From: Bacteroidetes bacterium GWA2_40_15
GTDB lineage: Bacteria; Bacteroidota; Bacteroidia; Bacteroidales; VadinHA17
Direction of reading: 5' to 3'
NCBI GenBank assembly: GCA_001768195.1
Contig: MENI01000025.1
Span: 1 to 46,202 of the forward strand
Length of the DNA: 46,202 bases
Shown here: positions 1 to 9,074 of the stretch, one piece after another
Layout of the letters: every line of letters begins with the position of its first letter
How positions within the stretch are numbered: position 1 is the first letter of the stretch
Notes under the pieces: model-generated
Told to the model about the DNA's origin: nothing
Seen by the model: only the letters and a program-made list of their open reading frames with translations
Database searches by the model: none
Translations under genes and position numbers: made by a program

Positions 1-223
1 TGAGGAATCTCACCTCGCATAAAAAAATCAAAGAGTTTATGTGCATTATGCCGGATACTCATTAAAATTTAAATGCGTTGACCCTGGCCTTCTGGCATAC
101 CAAAAGAGTCCTTGGAAGTAATATTAGCAGTATTTTTTAAGATATGACCCCCCCTGCATTTTGAGGCTTCCGATGAAGATGATTTGCGTAGGACAGGGTT
201 TTCAAAAGTTCAAATGCAAAGGA
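1..223. other. Left-edge non-coding sequence
   Basis: I see no convincing gene here. The stretch lies downstream of the caspase-like gene (whose stop is at 224) and contains only short open frames interrupted by stops. No tRNA-like fold, CRISPR repeat or strong terminator hairpin was recognised. It may include the edge of a feature that lies outside the window. Confidence 0.5.
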
Positions 224-3200
224 TTATTTAGCAAAATAGAATTCACCTGTAAGCATATTCCATTCCTGTGGCCTCTGGGCGTTATTAGTCCTTCTCATTA
301 CTTCCTTCCTTGTATTTATAAATACACTTGAAACGGCTTGCGGAATAACTATTTGTTTTACAAGCTCTTCTGTGAAAGTGCCGTTTGAACCCGAACCGTC
401 AGCCGCTGTTGATCCCTCGGAAGTGGCAAATGAGACAATTGTTCCGCTAACCGGATTAATTGCCCTGAAACCCTCTTCACCACCTCGTACCCAGCTTCTG
501 AACGGATTGTTACGGCAGGCATCAAGAATCACAATATTTATATTTTCAGGCACTCTCTCAAATTCTTCCACGATATAATTTACAGGTACAGCTTCCCATT
601 TGCAATCAGATTTTTCTTTAAGCTGAGCGTCAACAGGGATGAGGTAATTCTGACCATCTACCTGTATTCCATGACCTGCATAATAAAACAATGCTACATT
701 ATACTCAGTAAGTTGCTTGCTGAAATCCCTCAGGGCTTCCATCATCTCATTCTTGCTGGCATTTGTCCGTTTGATAATCACAAATCCGAGGTTCTTAAGA
801 GTGCCTTCAATAAGATTTGCATCATTGACAGGATTTTTCAGAATATTCGAACTGCCATAATCAGCGTTGCCAATAACAAGCGCCAGCCGTTTTTCAGTCG
901 TCATAGCCTGCTCAAACCTTATCAGCCTTCTTTCTGAATTTGTACTCCCGGCAAAGTTCGATGCTATTATAAATACGCTGTTATCGCCCTCCTTAAGGAT
1001 CACCTCTTTGTTAAACCTGTAACTGCAGTCGCCGGTCTGCGGATTTTGAAACATCATCTCGCTGGCCTGCTGAACGCCATTCACAAAAATCTGCACTGTT
1101 TTAAGTGTTGTAGCAGTTTTGATGCATGCTTCAATGGTGATTATTTCTGAATTGACTATTGCCTTGGGATTTGCAGGCACAGCCCAGCTTACAACCGGAG
1201 GATTGGTCGGAGGGTTGGTCAGGTAACGGATCTCCGATTTGCTTGTCCCTGCAGTATTTGATGCAACCAGATAAATATTGTTCTCACCGGGTTGAAAATT
1301 AATTACTTTCTCAATAAGATACTCACCCTGGGTATCCGAGGCCAATACCTTACTTAACTCTTCGGATGCTGTTCCATTAACATAAACAAGCAACGACTGA
1401 AGATTTTCATGCGACTTTATCCTTGCTCTTATGGTTCCCGAGTTCTGATCTATATCGGATTTTGGCCTCGATGGTGTAATCCAGGTTATATCAGGTGATG
1501 AAGGAGTCACCTTGCTTATAACTGCTGCCATCATAACAGGAACTGAATCAGGTTTAGTTTCCGGTGGTGCAACAGCTGCAACCACAGGGACTGTATATTT
1601 TACATTCAGTTCTTTTGATCGCACCGTCCCTGCAATATTTCTTGCTGTCAAATATATCGAGTTGTCACCGGGATTGAGCATAATGTTACTTTTGAAAACA
1701 TAGCTGCCATTTTCCTTCTCCACCCTGTTCAATCCTGCCGATTTCTCCAGCACCTTGCCATTTAAGTATACAGTTATGCTGTCAGGTTTCTCTTTCGATC
1801 CAATATCCATCCTGATATCAAGTGAAGGCTGGTTAACTTCACTCCTCTCTGTTAAAGGATTCTTCCATGAAAGCACCGGTAATTCAGGGACAACGCGGGA
1901 AACTGGTTTAATTTCTGATGCAAGACCAGGTTTCCCGACAACTTTAAGGCTTTTTGAATAGCCAATACCTTTTGCATTACCGGCATCTAATTGTATGGTA
2001 TTCTGTCCGGGATTAATCCTGATATTTCTTTCATAGGTATAGTTATCATTATCCACCCTGGTGATAACTCCGCCTTCATCAGTCAGTATAGAATCATTAA
2101 GATTTACCCTTACGCTCTGCAGATCGAATTTTGATTTGATACTGGCCTTGATATTGACTGTTCCTGATGGTATAGTTGTATTATCGGAAGATGGGGTGAC
2201 CCATAGTACAAATGGTTCAACCTGCCAGATGATCTTTTGCTTTTCCGATCCTGATTTGCCCAGAGTGTTTTTTGCTTCAAGATATATTGTATTTGTCCCG
2301 GCCTGCAGTTGTAACTGGCTTTCCACCAAATATGTTACACTATCTTTTTGCACAGGTTTCTTTGAAGGTTCCCCAAAAACCACTTTCCCGTTAAGATATA
2401 ATCTCACTGATTGCAAAGGAGTCTTGGAATCAATTTCAGCTTTAAGAAGTATTGAACCTGAGGTCATAATACTATCCCTGTACGAAGGATAGACCATGCT
2501 GACCACAGGAAAAAGGTAGCCTACAAACCTTGATGATGAAGTGGCAAGACCTTTAGCATTTCCTGTCTGTATGAAAATGCTGTTCTTACCCGGTGCAAGA
2601 TGAATGTTTTTTTCAAATATATATTTCCCCTCATTCACCTTCGATATTTCTCCTTTATCTTCAGGTAATAACGCACCGTTGAGATTTACCAGGGCATTTT
2701 GAAGTTCAAACAGAGTGACGATTTCTGCCCTGACAGTATAAACTTCGGAGTTAGTGAAATTATTGAGAGAAGAAGGTAAAATCCATTTTACAGTCGGTTC
2801 CCTGCTGAATAATATATTGCGTTCACCCGAGCTTCCGGTTCCGATTATATTTTCTGCCTCAACAGAAATAATATTTGAACCATTCTGGAGTTCAAGCTTC
2901 TTTTCAAAAATGTATGTGATACTATCTTTTCGGACGGGTCGCTCCACACTCAGGATTGTCAAAGATTTTCCATTCTGTATCATCCTGTAATCCCTTAAGG
3001 CAGTGCGCGAAATAATCTCCACCCTGACGAGTACCGTACCAATAATATTCAGACTATCCTTTAGAGCCGGATTTACTATCTTGATTTCAGGAACAGCACC
3101 AAAAAGCAGATTAATAACACGTTTGCCTGAATAGGTCACACCCTTTGCATTGGCTGCCAGGATAACAATGTTATTCTTTCCGGGTTGCAGAGAAATGCTT

Positions 3201-3490
3201 TGAGTAAATGAATAGCTGGCCTTGTCTGCAATAATTGTCAGTTCCCGTTTCTCTGACCTTACAGGAACATTGTTTACCAGAACCTCTACATTCTGCAGCT
3301 CAAATTTAGATTCGATCCTTGCTTTAATATTGACGGCACTTTGATTGGTTTTTGAATCAGTCAGTACCGGATCTTCCCAGATTATAACAGGCGATCCGGG
3401 TTGCTGACCTGATAGAGGTAATACAATTAATATTACGCAAATGAGTATACAAAGTCTGCTCAATGAATTGAGCCAGGGTTTGAATTTCAT
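224..3490 (-). CDS. Secreted caspase-like (C14) protease with eight Ig-like repeats
   Basis: The C-terminal ~250 residues form a caspase/metacaspase fold. They carry a KRLALVIGNADY entry strand, the catalytic His in YYAGHG (about H940) and the catalytic Cys in LDACRNNPF (about C992). The preceding ~850 residues are eight imperfect repeats of roughly 90-110 residues. Each opens with a W/V-x-x-P strand such as WILP, WVTP or WITP, and closes with a GxNxIxLxAxNxxG motif typical of bacterial Ig-like/cadherin-like beta-sandwiches. The ATG at 3490 (MKFKPWLNSL) is chosen because a signal peptide ending in LSGQ follows directly; an upstream in-frame Met at 3547 would add 19 atypical residues. The protein is probably exported and cell-surface or periplasmic. 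Its substrate is unknown. The gene is transcribed alone, divergent from the GH16 gene. Both catalytic residues are present, so it is likely active. Confidence 0.9.
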   Translation of the reverse strand: MKFKPWLNSLSRLCILICVILIVLPLSGQQPGSPVIIWEDPVLTDSKTNQSAVNIKARIESKFELQNVEVLVNNVPVRSEKRELTIIADKASYSFTQSISLQPGKNNIVILAANAKGVTYSGKRVINLLFGAVPEIKIVNPALKDSLNIIGTVLVRVEIISRTALRDYRMIQNGKSLTILSVERPVRKDSITYIFEKKLELQNGSNIISVEAENIIGTGSSGERNILFSREPTVKWILPSSLNNFTNSEVYTVRAEIVTLFELQNALVNLNGALLPEDKGEISKVNEGKYIFEKNIHLAPGKNSIFIQTGNAKGLATSSSRFVGYLFPVVSMVYPSYRDSIMTSGSILLKAEIDSKTPLQSVRLYLNGKVVFGEPSKKPVQKDSVTYLVESQLQLQAGTNTIYLEAKNTLGKSGSEKQKIIWQVEPFVLWVTPSSDNTTIPSGTVNIKASIKSKFDLQSVRVNLNDSILTDEGGVITRVDNDNYTYERNIRINPGQNTIQLDAGNAKGIGYSKSLKVVGKPGLASEIKPVSRVVPELPVLSWKNPLTERSEVNQPSLDIRMDIGSKEKPDSITVYLNGKVLEKSAGLNRVEKENGSYVFKSNIMLNPGDNSIYLTARNIAGTVRSKELNVKYTVPVVAAVAPPETKPDSVPVMMAAVISKVTPSSPDITWITPSRPKSDIDQNSGTIRARIKSHENLQSLLVYVNGTASEELSKVLASDTQGEYLIEKVINFQPGENNIYLVASNTAGTSKSEIRYLTNPPTNPPVVSWAVPANPKAIVNSEIITIEACIKTATTLKTVQIFVNGVQQASEMMFQNPQTGDCSYRFNKEVILKEGDNSVFIIASNFAGSTNSERRLIRFEQAMTTEKRLALVIGNADYGSSNILKNPVNDANLIEGTLKNLGFVIIKRTNASKNEMMEALRDFSKQLTEYNVALFYYAGHGIQVDGQNYLIPVDAQLKEKSDCKWEAVPVNYIVEEFERVPENINIVILDACRNNPFRSWVRGGEEGFRAINPVSGTIVSFATSEGSTAADGSGSNGTFTEELVKQIVIPQAVSSVFINTRKEVMRRTNNAQRPQEWNMLTGEFYFAK

Positions 3491-3730
3491 ATTGCAGGAA
3501 TTAATAGCTGATTTACCCATAATGTGTATGAGATGAACAAAGATCAATTCCTTCTTAAGGATATACCAATATCAAAATTAGTCTGAATTTGCTCAAAATC
3601 AAAATATTTGCCTGGTGGAATGATCAATTAAAATTGAAATTGTATTTCTCATTCTTATTTTATTTGTAATTTACCTTGGAAATTGGAATATCAGATAGTT
3701 TTAATTAATAACAATAATGAAATTAATCAA

Positions 3731-4624
3731 ATGAAAAGGATCTTCTTTGCAGCATCAGTTTTAGTTATCCTTGTTACAGTTTCAGCAAAAAAGGATAAAC
3801 ACCATGGGAAGTTTTTTGAGGATTTCAAAAAATCCTCATCCAGATACTTCAATCCAAACCATAAAGAAAGTGGCACAGATCTCCGGTACGAATTTGCATC
3901 TGAATCAAAAAGTGAACAGGGAACAACTATTCTGAAATTCATGATTGATCCTGATGATCCTGCAGGAGCCGGAAAAGGTCCGGAAATAGTTTCAAAGAAC
4001 TTTACCCATTTCGGAACTTATGCAGCCCGGATCAAAGTTCCTGATGTAAGCAAAATACAGCCGAATGTCGGTGCTGTCGTTGGGTATTTCACCTATCATA
4101 TGGATAGTGATCCGGGCCTGAGTGAGATTGATTATGAATGGCTCATTGCTGATCCTGAAATTATCTACATAGGAACCTGGACTGGTCCAAGGGGTAAACT
4201 TGAGAGAATAGGCCGCACACTGAATCTTGCAACGGGAACAATTTACAGCACATCATACCGTGCAGGCCATGAGGGGGAACGCATAAAGCTGGAAGGGGCT
4301 CAGAATCAGCCGGAAACAGTTCCGGCAATTGAAGGATATAATGCTGCAAAACAGTTTTATACTTACGGCTTCGACTGGTATCCGAACCGGTTAAGGTGGT
4401 GGATTATCCATCCCCGGACCGCTGATACTGTTATTCTCTGGGATTACCAGGGCAGCCAGCTTGGGATACCACAGAATCATACTAAATACAGGCTGAATTT
4501 CTGGCATACAAATAACTGGCCGGTTCAGACAAATCCTAATTCTATTGAAAAACCTCTCGATAAATATGAACTTGAAATTGACTGGATGTCTTACGAACCA
4601 TATAAAATTAAAGTCAGTAAATAA
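3731..4624 (+). CDS. Secreted glycoside hydrolase family 16-like enzyme
   Basis: This 297-residue protein has a signal peptide (MKRIFFAASVLVILVTVSA) and a beta-jelly-roll sequence typical of GH16 endo-glycanases. The diagnostic ExDxE motif is present as SEIDYEW, giving nucleophile E132, D134 and acid/base E136. Trp/Tyr-rich strands (FDWYPNRLRWW, LNFWHTNNWP) fit a polysaccharide-binding cleft. Members hydrolyse beta-1,3/1,4-glucans, agar, porphyran or related glycans; the sequence alone does not tell me which. The start is placed at the ATG at 3731, directly before the signal peptide, rather than at an in-frame upstream Met at 3683. It is followed after 18 nt by the GH2 gene on the same strand, so the two probably act on one glycan. 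Confidence 0.85.
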   Translation: MKRIFFAASVLVILVTVSAKKDKHHGKFFEDFKKSSSRYFNPNHKESGTDLRYEFASESKSEQGTTILKFMIDPDDPAGAGKGPEIVSKNFTHFGTYAARIKVPDVSKIQPNVGAVVGYFTYHMDSDPGLSEIDYEWLIADPEIIYIGTWTGPRGKLERIGRTLNLATGTIYSTSYRAGHEGERIKLEGAQNQPETVPAIEGYNAAKQFYTYGFDWYPNRLRWWIIHPRTADTVILWDYQGSQLGIPQNHTKYRLNFWHTNNWPVQTNPNSIEKPLDKYELEIDWMSYEPYKIKVSK

Positions 4625-4642
4625 CATTGAATGAATATTTAA

Positions 4643-6748
4643 ATGAGGAAAATACTAATTAATGCTCGCTGTATAATTGGACTGGCATTTCTATGCTGCT
4701 GTCCGGTTTTTTCTCAGGCACCTGCCCTGCGTGAACAGTTATCCCTTAACGGCGTCTGGAGTTTTACTACTGAAGCCGGAGAAAAATCAACTATTCCGGT
4801 CCCGGAGTTCTGGGACGCTGCACCCGGTTTTACTAAAAAGGTAAGCCGCGAATATACAAATGACAGGGGTGAGAAAACAGTACGTGAAGTATTATTGCCC
4901 TCCACAACCATTGGTATCTACGAAAGAGAAGTAACTATTCCCGAAGCCTGGAAAAACAAGATAATCAAAATTGAGTTTGAAGGAGTTAATTATATCGCTG
5001 AGGTCTATTTTAATGATAAGCTGCTTCAAACCCACATCGGCGGATGGACTCCATTCACAGTTGATATTACTGATCTCATTAAACCCGGTAAAACAGGAAG
5101 ATTAAAGGTATTGGTAAAAGGAGGCAGTCACTCCCCGATTGTTGATGCAAACGGCTATCCTCAATGGCCTGTAGGCTGGTATGGACAGGAAAGCCGGTGG
5201 GGAATTATTTTCGATACCTGGCTGAGAGCTTATGGAACCGTTTACATTGAAGAAGCCTTCATTCAAACCTCATGGAGAAATAAGAATCTGATTGTTAATT
5301 ATTATCTTGTAAATCAATCGCCAGCAAAACAGGAAATAGAACTTCAGGGCGAGATCCGGGATAATGGAAATTCAAAGATTGAACTCAGCCTGAAAAGTGA
5401 AAAAATTGTTCTCCGGCCCGGTGAAAAGAAAATGGTTCAGGTGAAATCTGCATGGGTCAATCCTGAACCCTGGAATCCTGAAACACCAAACCTGTATTTC
5501 CTTACAAGTAAGATAATAAAGGGTAATACAGGCAAGTCTGAGCTGATTGATGAAGAGCGCAGAAGGTTCGGGTTTCGCGAGATATGGATTGAGGGTACAA
5601 AGCTTATGCTTAACGGCCACCGGTTAAATCTGCGAGGGACAAGTATCAACACCCACGGACAGGGTTATAACAGGGGCAGATATAAATATATCTCTACAGA
5701 AACCTGGAATCAAACCATCGACAGGCTGCAGGCAATGAACATTCAGTGCGTCCGTTTTCATCAGCAGCCACCATCAAAAAGAATCATTGAAATTGCCGAT
5801 GAACGCGGTCTGCTGGTTGTTGAAGAATCTCCAATGTATGCACGTGACTATATCTTAAAGTCAAATAACGAAGTCTATTTCAGAAATGCACTGACCTGGC
5901 TCAATCCATGGGTCAGAGACCGTCGCAATAACCCATCAGTAATAATGTGGAGTTCCGAAAACGAAATCGGCCGCGACTGGCTCAAATGGTTCTCTGACAA
6001 ACAATTAAAGACTCTTGCAGACAGTATACGCGCTGTTGATCCAACAAGGCCTGTAATAGCGGAAGGAGATTTTGATATCGGTGATGATTTCTACAGCGAC
6101 CATTACCCGGAAGGCGTGGGTAAAACTGTAACGGGTAGTATTTACAGCTGGGACACTCTCATATCTAAGACAAAACCATCGAGCTTCGGTGAATTCCTCT
6201 TTGGCAATACCGATGGTAAGGAGTGGTGGCATGGTACCTGGTGCCGGGGTTTAAGGTATATCAATGCAGCACAGATGATGCCGTACACGCTCGACTGGGC
6301 ATGGACAGCAGACACCCTTACTGAAGTACATCTGAACCTGAAGAACAGTTTTTCTCCGGTGGCTTTGTTCGATAAGGATTATGATGATCTGGGAATTGAT
6401 GTAATAAGAAAAAAGTTGTATCCCGACCTGAAGGCAGGAACAACTGAAACACGCAATCTGATCCTCTATAATGATTGTTTCACTGATGAGAGTGTTCAGG
6501 TTGAAGTACGACTGGAGAGCCAGGGAAAACTTCTGGCAAACGATATCAGGAATATTGAGCTGACACTCGGAGAACATCTTGATATAAGATGTGAATTCAG
6601 TGTCCCTGACACTGAGAATGAAATGCTTGATCTTGTTTTGATAACACGGAAGAAAGGGAAGCTTACATTCCAGGAATATAAAAAGTTCAGAATCATTCCG
6701 GATTCTGAAAAGAGCGAGCCGGGAAAAATCTATTTAAGGATAATCTGA
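4643..6748 (+). CDS. Glycoside hydrolase family 2 (beta-galactosidase/glucuronidase type)
   Basis: This 701-residue exported protein starts with a signal peptide ending near FSQA. Residues about 25-190 form the sugar-binding jelly-roll domain (GVWSFTTEAG, YEREVTIPE, GVNYIAEVYFND). An Ig-like domain follows, and from about residue 310 a TIM barrel (FGFREIWIEGTKLMLNG, LRGTSIN). The acid/base is E441 in SSENE, and the likely nucleophile is E517 in SSFGEF. It cleaves terminal beta-linked galactose, glucuronate or a related sugar; the specificity cannot be read here. The length is short for family members with extra C-terminal domains, and only a small beta domain follows the barrel. It is co-oriented with the GH16 gene 18 nt upstream, so the endo-enzyme probably supplies oligosaccharides to this exo-enzyme. 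Confidence 0.9.
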   Translation: MRKILINARCIIGLAFLCCCPVFSQAPALREQLSLNGVWSFTTEAGEKSTIPVPEFWDAAPGFTKKVSREYTNDRGEKTVREVLLPSTTIGIYEREVTIPEAWKNKIIKIEFEGVNYIAEVYFNDKLLQTHIGGWTPFTVDITDLIKPGKTGRLKVLVKGGSHSPIVDANGYPQWPVGWYGQESRWGIIFDTWLRAYGTVYIEEAFIQTSWRNKNLIVNYYLVNQSPAKQEIELQGEIRDNGNSKIELSLKSEKIVLRPGEKKMVQVKSAWVNPEPWNPETPNLYFLTSKIIKGNTGKSELIDEERRRFGFREIWIEGTKLMLNGHRLNLRGTSINTHGQGYNRGRYKYISTETWNQTIDRLQAMNIQCVRFHQQPPSKRIIEIADERGLLVVEESPMYARDYILKSNNEVYFRNALTWLNPWVRDRRNNPSVIMWSSENEIGRDWLKWFSDKQLKTLADSIRAVDPTRPVIAEGDFDIGDDFYSDHYPEGVGKTVTGSIYSWDTLISKTKPSSFGEFLFGNTDGKEWWHGTWCRGLRYINAAQMMPYTLDWAWTADTLTEVHLNLKNSFSPVALFDKDYDDLGIDVIRKKLYPDLKAGTTETRNLILYNDCFTDESVQVEVRLESQGKLLANDIRNIELTLGEHLDIRCEFSVPDTENEMLDLVLITRKKGKLTFQEYKKFRIIPDSEKSEPGKIYLRII

Positions 6749-6787
6749 TAATTTATCACTAATAAACGGATAATATATGAATCAACC

Positions 6788-6936
6788 ATGAGATTCTTCG
6801 CTTCACTTCGTTTCGCTCAGAATGACAGGTAATAGTGTTTTTAAGGAGGAGGTGGTTGGCTGCTGTGCAGCCAACCACCTCCTCCACCTAAAACTCCCTA
6901 AGTAATTGTCATTCTGAGCGAAGCGAAGAATCTCAT
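6788..6936. repeat. Nested palindromic element (MITE/REP-like) between convergent genes
   Basis: Two outer arms are inverted copies. The left arm (6788-6827) and right arm (6907-6936) match over 16 and 14 nt, with 10 extra nt in the left arm (GAATGACA/TGTCATTC at the inner ends, ATGAGATTCTTCG at the outer). Inside lies a perfect 19-bp stem (6845-6863 against 6867-6885) with a 3-nt loop. The element fills the gap between the convergent GH2 and PQQ-propeller genes, so the inner hairpin may also act as a bidirectional terminator. The arm shares the 11-mer GAGCGAAGCGA with the palindromic region at 37377-37431. Confidence 0.8.
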
Positions 6937-6986
6937 ACTTTTAATCGGACACTAATGATTATTTAAAATTAAAAATGAAACCTGAT

Positions 6987-8246
6987 TTATTTAACCTGAT
7001 AAGCCATAATATAATCGCCATGCCTGATATACAACTTGCCTTTGTTGATCACTGGATGAGCCCAGAATGGACCTTCTCCCTTTGTGATCTGAAATTCACT
7101 CACTATATCCAGTTTCGCAGGATTTGGATTTGACAGGGCGACATGTCCCGATTTCTCTTCATACATATATAGCATTCCGTCAGCACTTATAATCGAACCT
7201 TTGCTATGCCATTTAGATGTCCACAGGATCTTCCCGGTATTCCAGTCGACACATGCCCATGAGTCAGTCGGCTGCACCTGATGAGTTGATCCGTATATAT
7301 GATCTCCCAGAAGTACAACTCCCCCAAGCTGGGGATCGAAGTTTCTGTTCTCCCAGACAGTGCTTACAGAGTTCCCATCAGCTGAGAGTTTCAAATTCAG
7401 GGCTACCCATTTATATCCGTTTGCAATAAGTATATGACCATCTCTGTACGTTGGAGTCATTGCATGGTTTTTATAACCTCGCTCCGGCCCTGCATTAATA
7501 TTGACATAATCCATTTTCCATATGATCTTACCATCTTTTGCATTAATTGCAAATATGTTTGTACCCATTACTGTAACAATCATTTTCTTTCCGGCATATT
7601 CAATGAGCTTTGGATTTACATACTGAGGCAGGGCTTCTATGGGTTCAGCTTCCCAAACAACCTTTCCATCAGCTGTATTAAAAGCAACCACCGATGCCTT
7701 CTTTCCTCCGGGTGATGCAATTACCATATTATCAACAACAAGAGGTGATTCTGAAATACCAAACATTATCGGCTTGCTTTCATATAAGGCATAGTGGTTT
7801 TTCGACCATTTTATTCTTCCGTCGGAACCCACACAGACAATATCTCCGCTGCCACTGATAAGAAAAATATTCCCATTGTAAAATGTGGGAGTACATCTGG
7901 TGCCATCATGATTGGTCATCCATGCTTTTCCGTAAATAACCTCCCATTTCTTTTTTCCTTCAAGGGTAAGGGCAACCAGAACATCATTGGACTCTTTCCT
8001 GCCGGTAACATAGACAGCATCCTCGGTGACAGTCGGTGATGAAAAGCCATATCCCATCCCCTGAGATTCCCATATAAGTTTTGGTCCTCCATCGGGCCAT
8101 TTCTTCAGTAACCCGGTTTCATTATAGATCCCGGTGCGATCAGGTCCGCGCCATTCATAAAGCTGGCCGGCAACAATATTTGAGAATACTATGCAAATGA
8201 GCAGTGTTAGCAGTAATCTCTGAAAAAGTCGGTCATTTGCTTTCAT
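6987..8246 (-). CDS. Exported PQQ-like beta-propeller protein
   Basis: The protein has 419 residues with a signal peptide ending near IVAGQ. The mature part begins YEWRGPDRTG, a common opening of Bacteroidota and Planctomycetes PQQ-repeat proteins. It then runs through repeated W-strand units of the type GKIIWKMDY, GKVVWEAEP, GRIKWSKN and GKILWTSKW, each followed by A-V-Y-V/I-F-L-I strands, typical of a seven- to eight-bladed quinoprotein-alcohol-dehydrogenase-like propeller. I do not see a full set of dehydrogenase catalytic residues, so it is more likely a BamB-like scaffold or substrate-binding protein than an enzyme. It is a single minus-strand gene, divergent from the methyltransferase gene at 8404 and convergent with GH2 across the palindromic element. 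Confidence 0.8.
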   Translation of the reverse strand: MKANDRLFQRLLLTLLICIVFSNIVAGQLYEWRGPDRTGIYNETGLLKKWPDGGPKLIWESQGMGYGFSSPTVTEDAVYVTGRKESNDVLVALTLEGKKKWEVIYGKAWMTNHDGTRCTPTFYNGNIFLISGSGDIVCVGSDGRIKWSKNHYALYESKPIMFGISESPLVVDNMVIASPGGKKASVVAFNTADGKVVWEAEPIEALPQYVNPKLIEYAGKKMIVTVMGTNIFAINAKDGKIIWKMDYVNINAGPERGYKNHAMTPTYRDGHILIANGYKWVALNLKLSADGNSVSTVWENRNFDPQLGGVVLLGDHIYGSTHQVQPTDSWACVDWNTGKILWTSKWHSKGSIISADGMLYMYEEKSGHVALSNPNPAKLDIVSEFQITKGEGPFWAHPVINKGKLYIRHGDYIMAYQVK

Positions 8247-8347
8247 AATCTATTAGTTTTGATACTTTGCTAATATAAGCGGATTTAATAATTCTGACAC
8301 AACAATCAGGATATTTCGGTTGTTAATCTGTCAGTAATGGTTTTTTC

Positions 8348-8377
8348 GGATAACAAAATCATTTACATTTGTTATCC
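8348..8377. promoter_or_regulatory. Operator-like 30-bp dyad before methyltransferase-permease genes
   Basis: A perfect 10-bp inverted repeat, GGATAACAAA-N10-TTTGTTATCC, lies 26 nt upstream of the ATG at 8404. It overlaps one TAnnTTTG-type element (TACATTTG, 8364-8371) and sits just upstream of another (TATTTTTG, 8382-8389). A bound regulator would cover the promoter. The symmetry is seen directly; the operator role is inferred. Confidence 0.5.
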
Positions 8378-8381
8378 ATTG

Positions 8382-8389
8382 TATTTTTG
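8382..8389 (+). promoter_or_regulatory. Candidate Bacteroidota -7 element (TATTTTTG)
   Basis: TATTTTTG matches the TAnnTTTG element of Bacteroidota promoters. It lies 14 nt before the ATG at 8404, right after the 8348-8377 dyad. The alternative TACATTTG at 8364-8371 would give a longer leader. Confidence 0.35.
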
Positions 8390-8403
8390 TATCAGAAAAC
8401 ATA

Positions 8404-9063
8404 ATGATTATGAAGAGATTTAAAGAAATTTACAGCGTTTTGTTCCTGCTCATTGCAGCAGCAGTTTTTCCGTTAACTCTGAACAGCCAGGACCTCAAAA
8501 AAAATCCTGATCTTGACAAAAGAGTGGAAAAATTCCTTGCAGAACAGTCAGGCCGATGGCACGACCTGAATGTTCCGGAATCTGATGGAAAATTACTTTA
8601 TGATCTGGTTATTAAGGGTAATTACAAAAATGCCCTTGAAATCGGAACATCAACAGGTTACTCAGGAATTTACATTGCCTGGGCCCTGAGTAAAACCGGA
8701 GGAAAACTCATAACAATTGAAATCGATGCAGAGAGACATAAAATTGCCGTTGAGAATTTCAAAAAGGCCGGCCTTCCGGAATACATTGATGCAAGGCTGG
8801 CTGATGCCCACTCTCTTGTAAAGGAGTTAAAAGGTCCGTTTGATTTTGTCTTCAGCGATGCAGACAAGGGTTGGCTTAAAAACTACTTTATTGATATTGA
8901 TCCAAAATTTATTGTCGGAGGCTGTTATGCCACACATAATATATCCCGAAGAAATTATTTGCAGTCGTATCTGGAATATATTGAGAGCCTGAGTAATTAC
9001 GAAAGCACGCTGAACACACAGGGTGCAGGTATGCTGATAAGTTACAAGAGAGCAGCGAAATAA
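8404..9063 (+). CDS. O-methyltransferase-like protein with signal peptide
   Basis: The body (residues about 55-215) is a class I SAM-dependent methyltransferase of the catechol O-methyltransferase/Methyltransf_3 type. It has motif I ALEIGTSTGYSG, an acidic ribose-binding strand (LITIEIDAER) and the DFVFSDADKGW motif that holds the metal-binding Asp residues. Unusually, the first ~28 residues are a good signal peptide or membrane anchor (FLLIAAAVFPLTLNSQ), so the enzyme appears to be exported or tethered. A start at the second Met (8410) is equally possible and keeps this segment. The permease follows after 11 nt, so the two are very likely co-transcribed. The substrate is unknown. Confidence 0.85.
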   Translation: MIMKRFKEIYSVLFLLIAAAVFPLTLNSQDLKKNPDLDKRVEKFLAEQSGRWHDLNVPESDGKLLYDLVIKGNYKNALEIGTSTGYSGIYIAWALSKTGGKLITIEIDAERHKIAVENFKKAGLPEYIDARLADAHSLVKELKGPFDFVFSDADKGWLKNYFIDIDPKFIVGGCYATHNISRRNYLQSYLEYIESLSNYESTLNTQGAGMLISYKRAAK

Positions 9064-9074
9064 CTATTCCCGGC

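Noticed and set aside
1-20. Similarity of the first bases to the arm of the 6788-6936 element
   Set aside because: Only a short GAATCTCA match is shared, too little to call a copy.
2061-2492. A 143-codon plus-strand open frame opposite the caspase-like gene
   Set aside because: It is antisense to the repeat region, whose own frame has clear repeats and a signal peptide; its product has no signal or motif.
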